Positions 27,225-39,400 of a DNA stretch of 64,000 nt are shown in pieces. This DNA comes from Achromobacter sp. Root83. Lineage in GTDB: Bacteria > Pseudomonadota > Gammaproteobacteria > Burkholderiales > Burkholderiaceae_B. The stretch covers positions 738,542 through 802,541 of the forward strand of contig NZ_LMIU01000022.1 of assembly GCF_001428845.1 (NCBI RefSeq), in the 5' to 3' direction. Made by a program: the position numbers and the translations under genes. Position 1 is the stretch's first letter; each line of letters begins with the position of its first letter. A model generated the notes under the pieces. The model was given only the letters and a program-made list of their open reading frames with translations, made no database searches and was not told where the DNA came from.

Positions 27225-29303
27225 TTAAGACCTCTTCTGGCGCAGGAGCGCCTGCTTGAAGCGTTCGAACTCTTGGTTGAAGTCGAGTGTACGCTTCTGG
27301 GACGTCATGGCCGCCAGGACGCTGCTGCCGCCGCCTTGCGGCTTGACCCAGATCCAGACGCGGCGGTCTCGAATATAGAACATCGAGAAAACCCCCAGGA
27401 CCAGCAACAGGCTGCCCAGGTAGACGGTGTTCTTGCCCGGCGTGCGGCTCACCTGGAACACGCTGGCCTGCACATGGTTGAAATCGGCCAGCGACAGAAA
27501 CACCGGCGCCGGGTAGACGGTCAGGTCGGACAGCGCCGCCACGGCCAGGCGCGACCATACCGCCGCGCGCTCGCCCTCCGGGCCGTCCACAGCCACGGCG
27601 GGCTGGCCCGCGCGTTCCCGCGCGATGGCGCGCAGTTCGTTCATGCTGGCGCCGATCAGCCGGATCACGACATCCGCGGCGCGCTCAAGATCCGCGGCCG
27701 GCGTGTTGGTCTGCAGAAAGGCGGCGACGGCCTGCAGGCCGCCCGACGCAAAGGTTTCCAGCGCGCGCTCGGCGGCCGTCTGCAGGGGTTGGCGGTCGGT
27801 GCCGGACGGGCTGTTGCGCTCCGCGAAGCGCCGTGCCGCCTCCTGGCGCGCGGCCGGATCGGCCAGGGTTGCGCGCAGGCGCATGAATTCGGCGATCGAG
27901 CTGTCCTCGTCCGCGGGAATGCGCAGATAGCGGAAGGGCTCGGCCGCATTGTTGCGCACGCCGGCCAAAAACACGCTTGCGCCGTCCAGTTCGACGGGCA
28001 GCATGTAGTTCTGGAACTCATGGGCCTGGCCGGCATCGTCGATCAGCTTGTATTCGACGCTGGGCCCCACGTTGCGCAGGTTCTCGTTCTTCTTGCCCGC
28101 CGCGCTGCCGGATACCGACGCCACGTGATCCGCGAAGCTCTGGTTCGCGCCCTTAGGGTCGCCACGGGTCAGGTCCTCGACGTTGATCGGGCGCATGGCC
28201 GTGATTTCGATTCCCATGCTGCGAGGGCCCGCCGCGGTCTGCGCAGTCAGCTCGCTGGTCTTGCCCACCGTGCCGTCGACGGCGAAGATCGCATCGCCGG
28301 ACCCCACCAGCGGATAGCCCTTCAGCACGACGGTACTGCCGCCGTCGTCAAAGCTGGACTGATAGACCGTCATGCCCTTGAAGCGCAGCGGCTCGTTCAC
28401 CTCGATGGTCGAATCGAAGGTCTTGCCCGTATCGGGGTCGGTCACCTCGACTTCGCTGGCGAAGCGGCTGGGCATTCCCGTGGAGTAGTAATCGACGATG
28501 AATTTCTTCAGCTTGAGCGTGAAAGGCATCGGCTGCACAAGCGCGCCATCGCCCACCATCACCACGGCCGTGCTGGCCTGGCCGTTCTCGGGCACCAGCA
28601 CGCTGGCGCGGAAACTCGGGTTGTTGACCGACAGACGGCCGCTTTCCGGCACTTCCGAGATCAGCATGTTTTCGACGATGGGCTGCTTGCCGCCAAACAT
28701 GACCTGCAGGCGCACCGGCAGCTCGCTGTCGAGCAAGCCGCCGATACAGATGATGACCATGGCCGCGTGGGCGAAAACGTATCCCAGCCGGTTGGCGCTG
28801 CCCTTCTTGGCCGCCAGCAGCACGCCGTCCCCGTCCTGGCGTTCGCGCACCGCATAGCCCAGCCGGTCCAACAAGGCCTTCAGGCCGGCCGCGGTCCGCG
28901 GCACATCGGTAGGCGCTTCGATTTCCACGCGATGCGGAAAGGCGCGCAGGCTGCCTTCGCGAACGTGCTCGCGGAACGAGCGCGCATCGCGCAACATCTT
29001 GGGCGCATTGCGGATCAGGCAGACCGAGGTCGACACGACCAGAAAGCCCATGATCAGCAGAAACCACCAACTGTTGTAGACGTGCCAGATGGAGAACTTG
29101 TCGAACACTTCGAACCAGAACGGCCCGAACTGGTCGATGTAGTTGCTGGACGATCGGTTCTGCTGCAGGACCGTACCCACCAGGCTTGCCACGCAGATGA
29201 ACATCAGCAGGCTGACGGCAAAGCGCATCGAACCCAGGAGTTCAAGGATGTCGCGTGGCAGGCTGCGCAAAGAGGGGCGTGTGTGGGTTCGAGTCGAATT
29301 CAT
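27225..29303 (-). CDS. resB: cytochrome c biogenesis protein ResB
   Basis: 692-residue System II partner protein. Three hydrophobic helices lie near the N-terminus (LGSMRFAVSLLMFICVASL, WWFLLIMGFLVVSTSVC, and GYVFAHAAMVIICIGG), and a last one near residue 630 (TVYLGSLLLVLGVFSMFYI). A very large periplasmic domain lies between the third and last helices. The last helix is followed by the family's conserved W-rich tail. It is larger than Bacillus ResB (about 540), as is usual for betaproteobacteria. It forms one operon with the following ccs gene. Confidence 0.93.
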   Translation of the reverse strand: MNSTRTHTRPSLRSLPRDILELLGSMRFAVSLLMFICVASLVGTVLQQNRSSSNYIDQFGPFWFEVFDKFSIWHVYNSWWFLLIMGFLVVSTSVCLIRNAPKMLRDARSFREHVREGSLRAFPHRVEIEAPTDVPRTAAGLKALLDRLGYAVRERQDGDGVLLAAKKGSANRLGYVFAHAAMVIICIGGLLDSELPVRLQVMFGGKQPIVENMLISEVPESGRLSVNNPSFRASVLVPENGQASTAVVMVGDGALVQPMPFTLKLKKFIVDYYSTGMPSRFASEVEVTDPDTGKTFDSTIEVNEPLRFKGMTVYQSSFDDGGSTVVLKGYPLVGSGDAIFAVDGTVGKTSELTAQTAAGPRSMGIEITAMRPINVEDLTRGDPKGANQSFADHVASVSGSAAGKKNENLRNVGPSVEYKLIDDAGQAHEFQNYMLPVELDGASVFLAGVRNNAAEPFRYLRIPADEDSSIAEFMRLRATLADPAARQEAARRFAERNSPSGTDRQPLQTAAERALETFASGGLQAVAAFLQTNTPAADLERAADVVIRLIGASMNELRAIARERAGQPAVAVDGPEGERAAVWSRLAVAALSDLTVYPAPVFLSLADFNHVQASVFQVSRTPGKNTVYLGSLLLVLGVFSMFYIRDRRVWIWVKPQGGGSSVLAAMTSQKRTLDFNQEFERFKQALLRQKRS

Positions 29304-29422
29304 GAAAAAAGGGGGGCCGCGCGATCGGCTACCCCCCTCATAGACAGCGCGCGACGGAACAAGGTTCCGTCACGCTCAGGTTGCGTCAACGCGGACCGGC
29401 CGCGCACGTTGCAGCCGATCGG

Positions 29423-30124
29423 CTACCGAAGGCCAGCCGCGTAATCCGACACCGCCTTGATATCGGCATCCGACATGCGGTCCGCGATGGCGTGCATCAC
29501 GGTGTTCTTGCGATCGCCGCTGCGGAAAAGCTTCAACTGCTCTTCGATATACATGGGGAACTGCCCCGACAGGCGGGGGTACTGGCCGGGAATCCCGGCG
29601 CCGTTGGCAGAATGGCATGCCGCGCAGGCAGGAACATTGCGATCGGGCAAACCGCCGCGCCAGATTTTTTGACCTAGCTCAACCAGCTTCTCCTGGCCGG
29701 CCGTGGCGGGCTCCTTGAGCGGCTGGATCGCCAGGTACAGCGCGATGTTCTGCATATCGGCCGGCGTCAGGTTCTGCACCATGGCCGTCATCGGGGTGGG
29801 ATTGCCGCCCGCGCCATTGCGCACGGGCACCTGGGCGCCCTGCTTCACCTGGAAATCGGCCAGTTGCTTGGCCAGATACTCGTGAGGCTGCGCGGCCAGG
29901 TTCGGGTTCACCGGGATGGTGCTATTACCCGCCGCGCCGTGACAGGAGGCACAGGCAATGATGCCGCGGCTCGCGTCGCCCTGGTCAAACAGTTGACCGC
30001 CCTTGGCGGCATCTGGTTTGGCCGGGCCCGCAGCGCCGTCGGCGGCGAAACTCGTAGCAGAGAGGGCGGAGGCGCCGAGCAACAGCCCGCTCGCAACCAA
30101 CATCCGGGACAGCACACGCTTCAT
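29423..30124 (-). CDS. dihaem cytochrome c4
   Basis: 233-residue exported cytochrome: signal peptide ending near SFAADG, then two class I domains with haem sites CASCH (58-62) and CAACH (167-171). Met axial ligands are probably in PTPMTAM and NTVMHAIA. Cytochrome c4 carries electrons in the periplasm toward terminal oxidases. The start is at MKRVLSR, preceded by GAGGTC; the open frame extends 20 codons farther without support. It heads the transcript toward resB and ccsB and is divergent from engB. Confidence 0.9.
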   Translation of the reverse strand: MKRVLSRMLVASGLLLGASALSATSFAADGAAGPAKPDAAKGGQLFDQGDASRGIIACASCHGAAGNSTIPVNPNLAAQPHEYLAKQLADFQVKQGAQVPVRNGAGGNPTPMTAMVQNLTPADMQNIALYLAIQPLKEPATAGQEKLVELGQKIWRGGLPDRNVPACAACHSANGAGIPGQYPRLSGQFPMYIEEQLKLFRSGDRKNTVMHAIADRMSDADIKAVSDYAAGLR

Positions 30125-30377
30125 GAAGACCTCGACGATCACATCGATCAAGGCGCAAAAAGGCGCCCACGCCTGCCCGCACACTCAGGAAAACCGTATC
30201 GAACCAGTTTTGCTTGTCCTGCTTGCCCTATTGCTGCGATGCTGCTTCTGGAATGCCCGCAAAGGCCCTGAAACAGCTAAACAGTAAGCAAAAAAGACGG
30301 CTCCGCGCACGGGGACCACTGTAGCAAACGCCGGATTATACAATAGGGCTCGAAACCAACCGTATCCAAAGCCATCC

Positions 30378-32014
<1,637 letters not shown>

Positions 32015-32016
32015 CC

Positions 32017-32958
32017 TCAGGTCTTTAGTGCGTTGGCGCGCACCGGCGGCGCGCCTCGCCTGAGGCCTAACCATGTCCCGCCCAGCACGCAGGCCAGCCC
32101 GGCCACGTGCGTCACCGTAACGTGTTCATCCAGGAACAAGGCGGCGAACAGCAGTCCGAAGATCGGCAGCCAGTTGACGAACAGGGCCGCGCGGCTGATG
32201 CCCAGCCGCGCGATGCCGGCGTTCCAGACGATGTTGCTCACCCCCGAGGCGATCACCGCCGAGAACATCAGGACCACCCAGGGCCACCACGGCATCTGCC
32301 AGGTGCCGGCCTGATAAGACGCCGGCGTCAGCGCGGCATGCGCCACCAGCATCAGCCCGCCAGCCAGATACATGTACCAGAGCATCCCCAGCGGATCCAT
32401 CATCCGCGACATGCGCTGTATGACCAGCCCTCCGCATACGAACACCAGCACGGCCACGAACACGACCGCGTCGCCCCAGCCGGTCAAGCCGAACCGCGCG
32501 CCGCTGCCGGCCACCACCATGCCCACGCCCAGCAGCCCCAGCAGCGCGCCGGAAATACGCACCAGCGTCAGCCGTTCGCGATAGAAAATGGCGGCCAGCA
32601 AGGCCGATAAAAGCGGGCTGGTGGCCATGATGAGCGTGCCGTTGGCCGCCGACGAAAACCGCAGCCCCGACACCAGCGCCACCTGGTGCGCGTACACCAC
32701 CAGGAAACCCGCCAAGGCGACCCAGCCCAGCGCCGCGCGGCCGAGTTTCGGGATGCGCCCGCGGCGCGCCTTGATGATGAGGGTGACGGTGATGAACGCA
32801 ATGACGATCCGCACGGCGGCCAGCGCCTGGATGTCCATGTGCTGCGTCAGGTATTTGATGGAGACGATGTTCAGGCCCCACGTGGCCATGACGAACATCA
32901 ATTGAAGATAGATAAGACCTTGCCGGTCCTGGCTTGCGTCAACTGTGGGGGACGTCAC
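32017..32958 (-). CDS. EamA/DMT family transporter
   Basis: 313-residue hydrophobic protein with about ten membrane helices in two EamA halves; the second half ends with the conserved LFAALFLDEHVTVTHVAGLACVLGGTWLG. Family members mostly export amino acids or other metabolites; the substrate is unknown. It converges on hemB with two bases between the stops, so overlapping transcripts are likely. Confidence 0.85.
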   Translation of the reverse strand: MTSPTVDASQDRQGLIYLQLMFVMATWGLNIVSIKYLTQHMDIQALAAVRIVIAFITVTLIIKARRGRIPKLGRAALGWVALAGFLVVYAHQVALVSGLRFSSAANGTLIMATSPLLSALLAAIFYRERLTLVRISGALLGLLGVGMVVAGSGARFGLTGWGDAVVFVAVLVFVCGGLVIQRMSRMMDPLGMLWYMYLAGGLMLVAHAALTPASYQAGTWQMPWWPWVVLMFSAVIASGVSNIVWNAGIARLGISRAALFVNWLPIFGLLFAALFLDEHVTVTHVAGLACVLGGTWLGLRRGAPPVRANALKT

Positions 32959-33099
32959 GGGCGTCGGCCTGGTGGGAGTTGGAGGCGCCGCCCACGCGGC
33001 GCAGCGGACATGGTATCCCGCCCCTGCCCCCGATTCAATGCGCGCCTGGACGCGTTGCGCGCATCAGACGAGCCGCGCCGGCCGGCGCTCCGCGTCCGG

Positions 33100-34998
33100 T
33101 CAGCGGGTCAGTACGCGGTCCAGCGACTCGGTGAAGCGCTTGGCATCCTGAAAGCCGACAACGCGCGCATCGTGGATTTCCTTGCCGCCCGGCTCGAAGA
33201 ACATGATCCCGGGAGGACCGAACAGGCGGAAGCGCTTGAGCAGCGCGCGGTCGTCGGCATTGTTCGCCGTCACGTCGGCCTGCACCAGCACCATCCCCGC
33301 CATGCGTTGCGCGACGCCGGGATCCGTGAAGGTGAAGCGTTCCATCTCGCGGCAGGACACGCACCAGTCGGCATAGAAGTCCAGCATCACCGGCTGGCGG
33401 CTTTGCGCCAGCACGGCGTCCAGCTCGGCGTTATTACGCACGCGGGCGAAGTGGACGTCGCCGTTTGCATTCGCCGTGCCCGCCGGCGCCTCGGCGCGAG
33501 CCGCCAGATGCGACAGGGGCTGCAACACGTCCCGGCCGCCACTGGCCGCGCCCACGAGCCACGCAGCGGCCGCAAGCGCCAGCAGCAGGCCCAGCCCCTT
33601 GCCGAACATGCGCGCGGCGCCTGACCCCTCTGGCAAGGCGTCGAACGCCCGCAGCATGACGGCGGACACCACGGCCAAGAAGGCCCAGCCCGTCATCTGC
33701 ACCCAGGTGGGCACGACGGGAATCAGCATCCACCAGGCGGTCGCCAGCAACAGCATGCCGAACAGGCGCTTCACGCCATCCATCCACGCGCCCGCCTTGG
33801 GCAGCAAGGCGCCCGACGATGCGCCCACGAGCAGCAGTGGCACGCCCATCCCCCACGCCATCGCGAACAAGGCGGAGCCGCCCAGGATCACGTCGCCGGT
33901 CTGAGAGATATACAACAGCGCGCCGGCCAGCGGCGCCGCCACACAAGGCCCGACGATCAGCGCCGACAAGGCGCCCATCACCAGCGCGCCCGTGTATCGG
34001 CCGCCGGGAACGCGCGAAGACCGGTCGGATAGCCGCGCCTGGATGCCCGAAGGCATCTGGAACGTGAACACGTCGAACATGGCCAGCGCCAGCACGGCCA
34101 GCAGGATCGCGAACAGGGTCAGGATCCACGGTGTCTGCAGCCAGGCGGCCAATCCCGCGCCGCTCAGGCCCGCGGCCACGCCCAGCGCCGTGTACACCAC
34201 CGACATACCCAGCACGTAGGTTGCCGCCAGCGCCAGGCCTCGCCCGCGAGTGGGCCGCTGCTGCGCCGCGCCGCCCAGCACGATCGAAGACAGGATGGGA
34301 ATCATCGGCAACACACAGGGCGTGAAGGCCAGCAGCAGGCCGAGCACCAGGAATACGCCGGCCGTCTTGATCCAGCCCAGGCCTCCCAGCGCGTCGGCCA
34401 AGCCGGTGTCGCCGGCGTTGACCAGGGCGCTCAGGCCGCCCGAAGACGCGGAAGATGCGGAAGACGCCAGGCCCAACCCTGTTCCAGCCAGCGCATACCC
34501 GCCCGCCACCGGCGTGAGCTTCACGCTGCTGTCCATCGGGGGGTAGCAGAGCCCCGCATCCGCGCATCCCTGTCCTGTCAGGGTCAGCGTGAAGGGTTGG
34601 CTGCCCGCGCCGACCGGCACGCGTATCGCCACATCCTTGTGGAAGACCTCCATGTCCTTCTCGAAGGTCGGGTCGTACTTGACCTCGCCCTTGGGATAGA
34701 CGGCCTCGCCCAGCGTCGTCGCGCCGGCCGGGTTGACGGCGATCGCGAAGCGCTCACGGTACATGTAGTAGCCGGGCGCCACCCGGTAGCGCAACTCCAG
34801 CGTGTCCGGCGACGCCATTTCGGCGCTGAACACAAAGGCTTTCTCGGGTTCCAGGAACTCGGCCTCGGCCCGCGCCGCGGCCTGCCATCCCAGGAACAGC
34901 AGAACCATCGCCAGAAACATCAGGCAGGGCCTGATCAGAACGTGTGTCGTGCGGGCTGCGCGCCTGGGCGCTCCAACAGTACCGGCGAGTTGCAACAT
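33100..34998 (-). CDS. dsbD: thiol:disulfide interchange protein DsbD
   Basis: 632-residue membrane protein passing electrons from cytoplasmic thioredoxin to the periplasm. All three redox pairs are visible: the alpha domain (Cys145 and Cys151 in GCADAGLCYPP), the membrane domain (Cys228 in FTPCVLP and Cys352 in GPCVAAP), and the C-terminal thioredoxin-like domain (Cys546 and Cys549 in WCVSC). It supplies reductant for cytochrome c maturation, encoded 4 kb away. The start overlaps the cutA stop (ATGA); a second Met at residue 27 would give a tighter signal peptide. Confidence 0.95.
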   Translation of the reverse strand: MLQLAGTVGAPRRAARTTHVLIRPCLMFLAMVLLFLGWQAAARAEAEFLEPEKAFVFSAEMASPDTLELRYRVAPGYYMYRERFAIAVNPAGATTLGEAVYPKGEVKYDPTFEKDMEVFHKDVAIRVPVGAGSQPFTLTLTGQGCADAGLCYPPMDSSVKLTPVAGGYALAGTGLGLASSASSASSGGLSALVNAGDTGLADALGGLGWIKTAGVFLVLGLLLAFTPCVLPMIPILSSIVLGGAAQQRPTRGRGLALAATYVLGMSVVYTALGVAAGLSGAGLAAWLQTPWILTLFAILLAVLALAMFDVFTFQMPSGIQARLSDRSSRVPGGRYTGALVMGALSALIVGPCVAAPLAGALLYISQTGDVILGGSALFAMAWGMGVPLLLVGASSGALLPKAGAWMDGVKRLFGMLLLATAWWMLIPVVPTWVQMTGWAFLAVVSAVMLRAFDALPEGSGAARMFGKGLGLLLALAAAAWLVGAASGGRDVLQPLSHLAARAEAPAGTANANGDVHFARVRNNAELDAVLAQSRQPVMLDFYADWCVSCREMERFTFTDPGVAQRMAGMVLVQADVTANNADDRALLKRFRLFGPPGIMFFEPGGKEIHDARVVGFQDAKRFTESLDRVLTR

Positions 34999-35345
34999 CA
35001 GTCTCTCTTGTTCTGGGTAATGGCCGTTTGTTCGCGTACCCAATCCAGGTATGGCGCCGCGCCGCCGATGACCGGCAACACGATGATCTCGGGCACATCG
35101 TAAGGGTGCATTCGCGCCAAAGCCTGCACGACGGCGGCGTGGCGCGCGTAGGTCGTTTTGATGTGGATGGGGATTTCCTCCGCCCCTTCGACCTCTCCGT
35201 TCCACATGTAGATGGACAGCCCGGCGGCGCCAAGGTTCACACAGGCCGCCAGCCCGTCTTCCACCAGCACATGCGCAATGCGTTTGGCCAACAGCAGGTC
35301 GGGCGCATTGCTGATGACCAGCACGACGTCGTCATCGCGCAACAT
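34998..35345 (-). CDS. cutA: divalent-cation tolerance protein CutA
   Basis: 115-residue trimeric PII-like protein. It contains GLAACVNLG (family Cys), YMWNGEVEGAEEIPIHIKTT and the HPYDVPEIIVLPV segment. The start is fixed by a perfect AAGGAGG. It overlaps dsbD by four bases; the cutA-dsbD pair is common in proteobacteria. The physiological role is unclear even where studied. Confidence 0.94.
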   Translation of the reverse strand: MLRDDDVVLVISNAPDLLLAKRIAHVLVEDGLAACVNLGAAGLSIYMWNGEVEGAEEIPIHIKTTYARHAAVVQALARMHPYDVPEIIVLPVIGGAAPYLDWVREQTAITQNKRD

Positions 35346-35464
35346 GGAGCCTCCTTGGGATACCCGCGTGGGATGTAACTCGGGGTATTTTATCGGTATT
35401 GCGGCCGCTGCCCGGATCGACCGGACCCGAGCGCGCGCCCCCATCCCATCCGCCCGAGGCACGC

Positions 35465-35902
35465 ATGTCCGACAACTGCCTGTTCTGCCGCATCGCCCGC
35501 CATGAAATCCCCGCCCACGTGATCCACGAGGACGAACGCCTGCTGGCCTTCCTGGATATTCAGCCGGTGCGGCCCGGGCACACCCTTATCATCCCCAAAC
35601 AGCATTACCCGTATTACGAGGACATGCCGGCGGACCTGGCTGGCCACATCCTGAATCTGGGACAGAAACTGGGACGGCACATGAAACGTCTTTATGACGT
35701 GGAACGGGTGGGGTTCGCTTTCACTGGCATCCACGTCGCGCATGCGCATGCCCACGTGATCCCCATGCACCACACGCAGGACCTGACGTCCACGCAGTAC
35801 ATCGAGCAGCAGAACCTGACATTCAAGATGCCGCCCCAGCCGCCGCAAGAGGCCTTGGCGGCCACCGCGGCCCAGTTGCGAGGGGAACTGCACGCCTCTT
35901 GA
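35465..35902 (+). CDS. HIT family protein
   Basis: 145-residue histidine-triad nucleotide hydrolase or transferase. It starts with CLFCRIARHEIPAHVIHED and has the catalytic triad HAHAHVIP, preceded by TGIHV. Substrates of this branch are adenosine nucleotides, but the specific one cannot be read. The start is at MSDNC behind GAGG. It converges on the end of the alpha operon. Confidence 0.88.
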   Translation: MSDNCLFCRIARHEIPAHVIHEDERLLAFLDIQPVRPGHTLIIPKQHYPYYEDMPADLAGHILNLGQKLGRHMKRLYDVERVGFAFTGIHVAHAHAHVIPMHHTQDLTSTQYIEQQNLTFKMPPQPPQEALAATAAQLRGELHAS

Positions 35903-35961
35903 ACGCAAGCCGGCCAAGGGCGTTCCAGGCCGGCGGCAAGGCAATGCCGCGCCCAAATAAA

Positions 35962-35991
35962 ACAAGGGCGGGTCCGAAGACCCGCCCTTGT
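35962..35991. terminator. terminator of the spc-alpha ribosomal operon
   Basis: ACAAGGGCGGGTC / GACCCGCCCTTGT stem with a four-base loop. On the minus strand TTTTATTT follows, so it ends the rplN-rplQ transcript 19 bases after rplQ; it can also stop the HIT gene on the other strand. Confidence 0.85.
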
Positions 35992-36010
35992 CGCTTATCG
36001 AGCTGCCGAA

Positions 36011-36403
36011 TTACTCGGCGCTGTCCGCAGCGGCTTCATCGACTTCCGGACGGTCAACCAGCTCCATGAAAGCCATGGGAGCGTTGTCGCCTTGACGGAA
36101 GCCCATCTTCAGCACGCGGGTGTAGCCGCCGTTACGGGCCGCATAGCGCGGGCCGATTTCGGCAAACAGCTTCACAACCGCATCGCGATCACGCAGACGG
36201 GCAAAAGCCAGACGCTTGTTCGCGAGCGTGGGCTCCTTGCCCAGCGTGATCAGGGGTTCGATGACGCGGCGCAATTCTTTCGCCTTCGGCAGCGTGGTCT
36301 TGATTGCTTCGTGGGTGATCAACGAAACAGCCATGTTGCGGAACATGGCAAGACGGTGACTGCTGGTGCGGTTGAGCTTACGCAAGCCATTACCGTGACG
36401 CAT
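36011..36403 (-). CDS. rplQ: 50S ribosomal protein L17
   Basis: 130 residues, last gene of the alpha part. It starts [12 protein letters not shown], the invariant L17 N-terminus, and ends with an acidic tail ([11 protein letters not shown]). 186 bases separate it from rpoA, longer than other gaps in this operon. Confidence 0.97.
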   Translation of the reverse strand: MRHGNGLRKLNRTSSHRLAMFRNMAVSLITHEAIKTTLPKAKELRRVIEPLITLGKEPTLANKRLAFARLRDRDAVVKLFAEIGPRYAARNGGYTRVLKMGFRQGDNAPMAFMELVDRPEVDEAAADSAE

Positions 36404-36589
36404 GATAAGTTTCCTTTGAATCTAAAGAAGGCGTTTCCGCCATCGGGTTGCCGGCTCTTCTATCAACCTGCAATCAGGCCGCGGTCCGGTAGAAAACGGT
36501 GCATTTTACGACGATTTCGCAAACCGCCCGGCCGTGAGGCCGGGCGCCGCGGGAGACACCCCTTTCCAGGGGCGGCACCCTTTCAAGCC

Positions 36590-37576
36590 TTAGGGACGTT
36601 CCAGGCCCAGGGGCGGCCAGTTCTCGAGCTTCATGCCCAGAGTCAAGCCACGTGCAGCAAGGACTTCCTTGATTTCGTTGAGCGACTTGCGGCCCAGGTT
36701 CGGGGTCTTGAGCAGCTCGTTTTCGGTACGCTGGATCAGGTCGCCGATGTAGTAGATGTTTTCGGCCTTCAGGCAGTTGGCCGAACGCACCGTCAGTTCC
36801 AGGTCGTCGACCGGACGCAGCAGCACCGGATCGATCTGCGGCGTGCCGCGGACCGGAGCTTCGTACGAATCGCCAGCGCCTTCCAGGGCGGCGAAGACCG
36901 AGATCTGGTCCATCAGGATGCGGGCCGACTGGCGCACCGCTTCCTCGGGCGAAATCACGCCGTTGGTTTCGATGTCCAGCACCAGCTTGTCCAGGTCGGT
37001 ACGCTGTTCCACGCGGGCGCTTTCAACGGCGTAGCTGACGCGGCGGACCGGGCTGAACGAAGCGTCCAGAACGATGCGGCCGATGGTGTGGGTGCGGTCT
37101 TCCGACAGCGCGCGCACGTTGCCCGGCACATAGCCGCGGCCCTTCTCGACCTTGATCTGCATTTCCAGCTTGCCTGCTTCCGTCAGGTTGCAGATGGCAT
37201 GGCCGGGGTTGATGATCTCGACGTCGTGCGGCAGCTCGATGTCGCTGGCCAGCACGATGCCCGCGCCGGACTTGCGCAGAACCAGAGTCACTTCGTCGCG
37301 ATTGTGCAGCTTGAAGACCACGCCCTTCAGGTTCAGCAGGATGTCGACGACATCTTCGCGAACGCCCGGAATGGTCGAATATTCGTGCACCACGCCCGTC
37401 ATCTGGACTTCGGTCGGCGCGTAGCCGGTCATCGAAGACAGCAGGATGCGGCGCAGGGCGTTGCCCAGCGTATGACCGTAGCCACGCTCGAACGGCTCCA
37501 TCACGATCTTGGCATGGTGCGTGCCGACCGGTTCGACTTCAATGGAGCGCGGCTTCAGGAAACCTTGAGTGGACAT
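36590..37576 (-). CDS. rpoA: RNA polymerase alpha subunit
   Basis: 328 residues. The N-terminal dimerisation domain has [19 protein letters not shown]; after a linker the C-terminal domain contains [16 protein letters not shown] and [17 protein letters not shown], the UP-element and activator contact helices. Normal length. Confidence 0.98.
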   Translation of the reverse strand: MSTQGFLKPRSIEVEPVGTHHAKIVMEPFERGYGHTLGNALRRILLSSMTGYAPTEVQMTGVVHEYSTIPGVREDVVDILLNLKGVVFKLHNRDEVTLVLRKSGAGIVLASDIELPHDVEIINPGHAICNLTEAGKLEMQIKVEKGRGYVPGNVRALSEDRTHTIGRIVLDASFSPVRRVSYAVESARVEQRTDLDKLVLDIETNGVISPEEAVRQSARILMDQISVFAALEGAGDSYEAPVRGTPQIDPVLLRPVDDLELTVRSANCLKAENIYYIGDLIQRTENELLKTPNLGRKSLNEIKEVLAARGLTLGMKLENWPPLGLERP

Positions 37577-37686
37577 TTACTGTGTTCCTTTTCAATACCC
37601 TCGGCTCGTTACACCGATAAGGCTGATGGACAGGGTGAAACTTGAAACTCGGGCGGCGCAAAAAAGCTGCCCGATACTTACCGCAA

Positions 37687-37718
37687 AGCCCGCCCCGCCG
37701 AAAGGCGGAAAGCGGGCT
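37687..37718. repeat. hairpin in the rpsD-rpoA gap
   Basis: AGCCCGC / GCGGGCT arms enclose a second inverted repeat (CCGCC / GGCGG) inside the 215-base gap. It is followed on the minus strand by no T-tract, so an RNA-processing or translational signal is more likely than termination. Confidence 0.4.
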
Positions 37719-37791
37719 GCTGCGGGACGTGCGAACGGGTCGCGAGACCAGCTTGCTGGCGCTTCCGGGAAGGAGGCGCCGGCAGGCGTGA

Positions 37792-38415
37792 TTAACGCGA
37801 GTACAGTTCCACGACCATCGATTCGTTGATGTCGCGAGCGACGTCAGCGCGATCGGGGGCCGACTTGAACGTACCGGTCAACTTGGTCGTATCGACTTCC
37901 ACCCACTGGGGGATGCCGATGCTGGTGGCCAGGTCGAGCGATTCCTTGATACGGCCTTGCTTCTTGGCCTTCTCGCGGATCGAAACGATGTCGCCAGCCT
38001 TGACCAGCATCGAAGCGATGTCAGCCGTGTGGCCGTTCAGTTCGATGGCGCGGTGGCTCACCAACTGGCGGGCTTCGGCGCGCGTCGAGCCAAAGCCCAT
38101 GCGGTAGACGACGTTGTCCAGACGCGATTCCAGCAGCTGGATCAGCGTTTCGCCGGTGTTGCCACGGCGGCGCTCGGCTTCAGCGAAGTACTTGCGGAAT
38201 TGCTTTTCCAGCACGCCGTACATGCGCTTCAGCTTTTGCTTTTCGCGCAGCTGCAGGCCATAGTCGGAAGTGCGAGCACCCGAAGTGCGGCCGTGTTGGC
38301 CAGGCTTGGAATCCAGCTTGCACTTGGAATCCAGCGAGCGGCGGGCGCTCTTCAGGAACAGGTCAGTACCCTCGCGGCGCGAGAGCTTGCATTTGGGTCC
38401 AATATAACGTGCCAT
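37792..38415 (-). CDS. rpsD: 30S ribosomal protein S4
   Basis: 207 residues, starting [23 protein letters not shown], with the S4 RNA-binding domain around residues 95-160 ([26 protein letters not shown]). In E. coli S4 represses this operon by binding its leader; whether that holds here cannot be read. Confidence 0.98.
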   Translation of the reverse strand: MARYIGPKCKLSRREGTDLFLKSARRSLDSKCKLDSKPGQHGRTSGARTSDYGLQLREKQKLKRMYGVLEKQFRKYFAEAERRRGNTGETLIQLLESRLDNVVYRMGFGSTRAEARQLVSHRAIELNGHTADIASMLVKAGDIVSIREKAKKQGRIKESLDLATSIGIPQWVEVDTTKLTGTFKSAPDRADVARDINESMVVELYSR

Positions 38416-38426
38416 GTGGATTCCCT

Positions 38427-38828
38427 TTAGATACGACGACGCTTCGGCGGACGGCAGCCGTTATGCGGAACAGGCGTGATGTCGGCGATGGACGAAATCT
38501 TGATGCCCAGCGCGTTCAGCGCGCGGACCGACGATTCACGGCCTGGGCCGGGGCCCTTGATACGCACTTCCAGCGTCTTGATGCCGTACTCCAGCGCGAC
38601 GCGGCCAGCCGTTTCAGCGGCGACCTGCGCGGCGAACGGGGTCGACTTACGCGAGCCCTTGAAGCCAGCACCGCCCGAAGTGGCCCACGACAGTGCGTTG
38701 CCCTGACGGTCGGTGATGGTGATGATGGTGTTGTTGAACGAAGCGTGAACGTGCGCGATGCCGTCCGAGACGTTCTTCTTGACCTTTTTGCGCACGCGCG
38801 AAGCGCCGCTGGTGGAAGCTTTCGCCAT
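38427..38828 (-). CDS. rpsK: 30S ribosomal protein S11
   Basis: 133 residues; the invariant [15 protein letters not shown] and C-terminal [13 protein letters not shown] are present. It is 15 bases after rpsM and 11 before rpsD. Confidence 0.98.
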   Translation of the reverse strand: MAKASTSGASRVRKKVKKNVSDGIAHVHASFNNTIITITDRQGNALSWATSGGAGFKGSRKSTPFAAQVAAETAGRVALEYGIKTLEVRIKGPGPGRESSVRALNALGIKISSIADITPVPHNGCRPPKRRRI

Positions 38829-38843
38829 AATCCAGTTCCTCGA

Positions 38844-39209
38844 TTATTTCTTCAGGGACGCAGCAGCACGACGCGGCCCCTTGCGGGTCCGGGCGTTGGT
38901 GCGAGTGCGCTGGCCGCGCACGGGCAAACCGCGCTTGTGACGCATACCGCGGTAGGTTCCCAGGTCGATCAAACGCTTGATCGAGAGCTGTACTTCACGA
39001 CGCAGGTCGCCTTCAACCGTGAACAAACCAACATGTTCGCGGACGCGTTCCAACTCAGCGTCGTTCAGATCCTTGACCTTTTTGTCAAAGGGTACGTTTG
39101 CCGCTTCGCAGATTTTGCGAGCGCGCGTACGACCGATGCCAAAAATGGCGGTCAGGCCGATCTCGGCGTGCTGTTGCGGCGGAATGTTAATGCCAGCAAT
39201 ACGGGCCAT
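38844..39209 (-). CDS. rpsM: 30S ribosomal protein S13
   Basis: 121 residues, starting [26 protein letters not shown] and the C-terminal [18 protein letters not shown] rRNA/tRNA-contact tail are present. Confidence 0.98.
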   Translation of the reverse strand: MARIAGINIPPQQHAEIGLTAIFGIGRTRARKICEAANVPFDKKVKDLNDAELERVREHVGLFTVEGDLRREVQLSIKRLIDLGTYRGMRHKRGLPVRGQRTRTNARTRKGPRRAAASLKK

Positions 39210-39252
39210 GACTGTTCCTTGAATAAATCTGTTGCGTAGTCGCTAACCCGAG

Positions 39253-39366
39253 TTAGCCTTGACGCTGCTTATGACGCGGGTCGGTGCAGATAACGCGCAC
39301 TACGCCGTGACGTTTGATAACTTTGCAGTTGCGGCAGATCCGCTTAACCGATGCCATTACTTTCAT
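39253..39366 (-). CDS. rpmJ: 50S ribosomal protein L36
   Basis: 37 residues ([20 protein letters not shown]...), with zinc ligands Cys11, Cys14, Cys27 and His32 in CRNC and CTDPRHK. This is the zinc-containing form. It lies between infA and rpsM, as usual in betaproteobacteria. Confidence 0.96.
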
Positions 39367-39400
39367 GGTTGACTCCTAATTTTCCGTAATCCGGTTCCGC

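Noticed and set aside
27123..29444. 773-codon open frame on the plus strand
   Set aside because: Antisense to resB, whose protein features are clear; the plus-strand product looks like a shadow.
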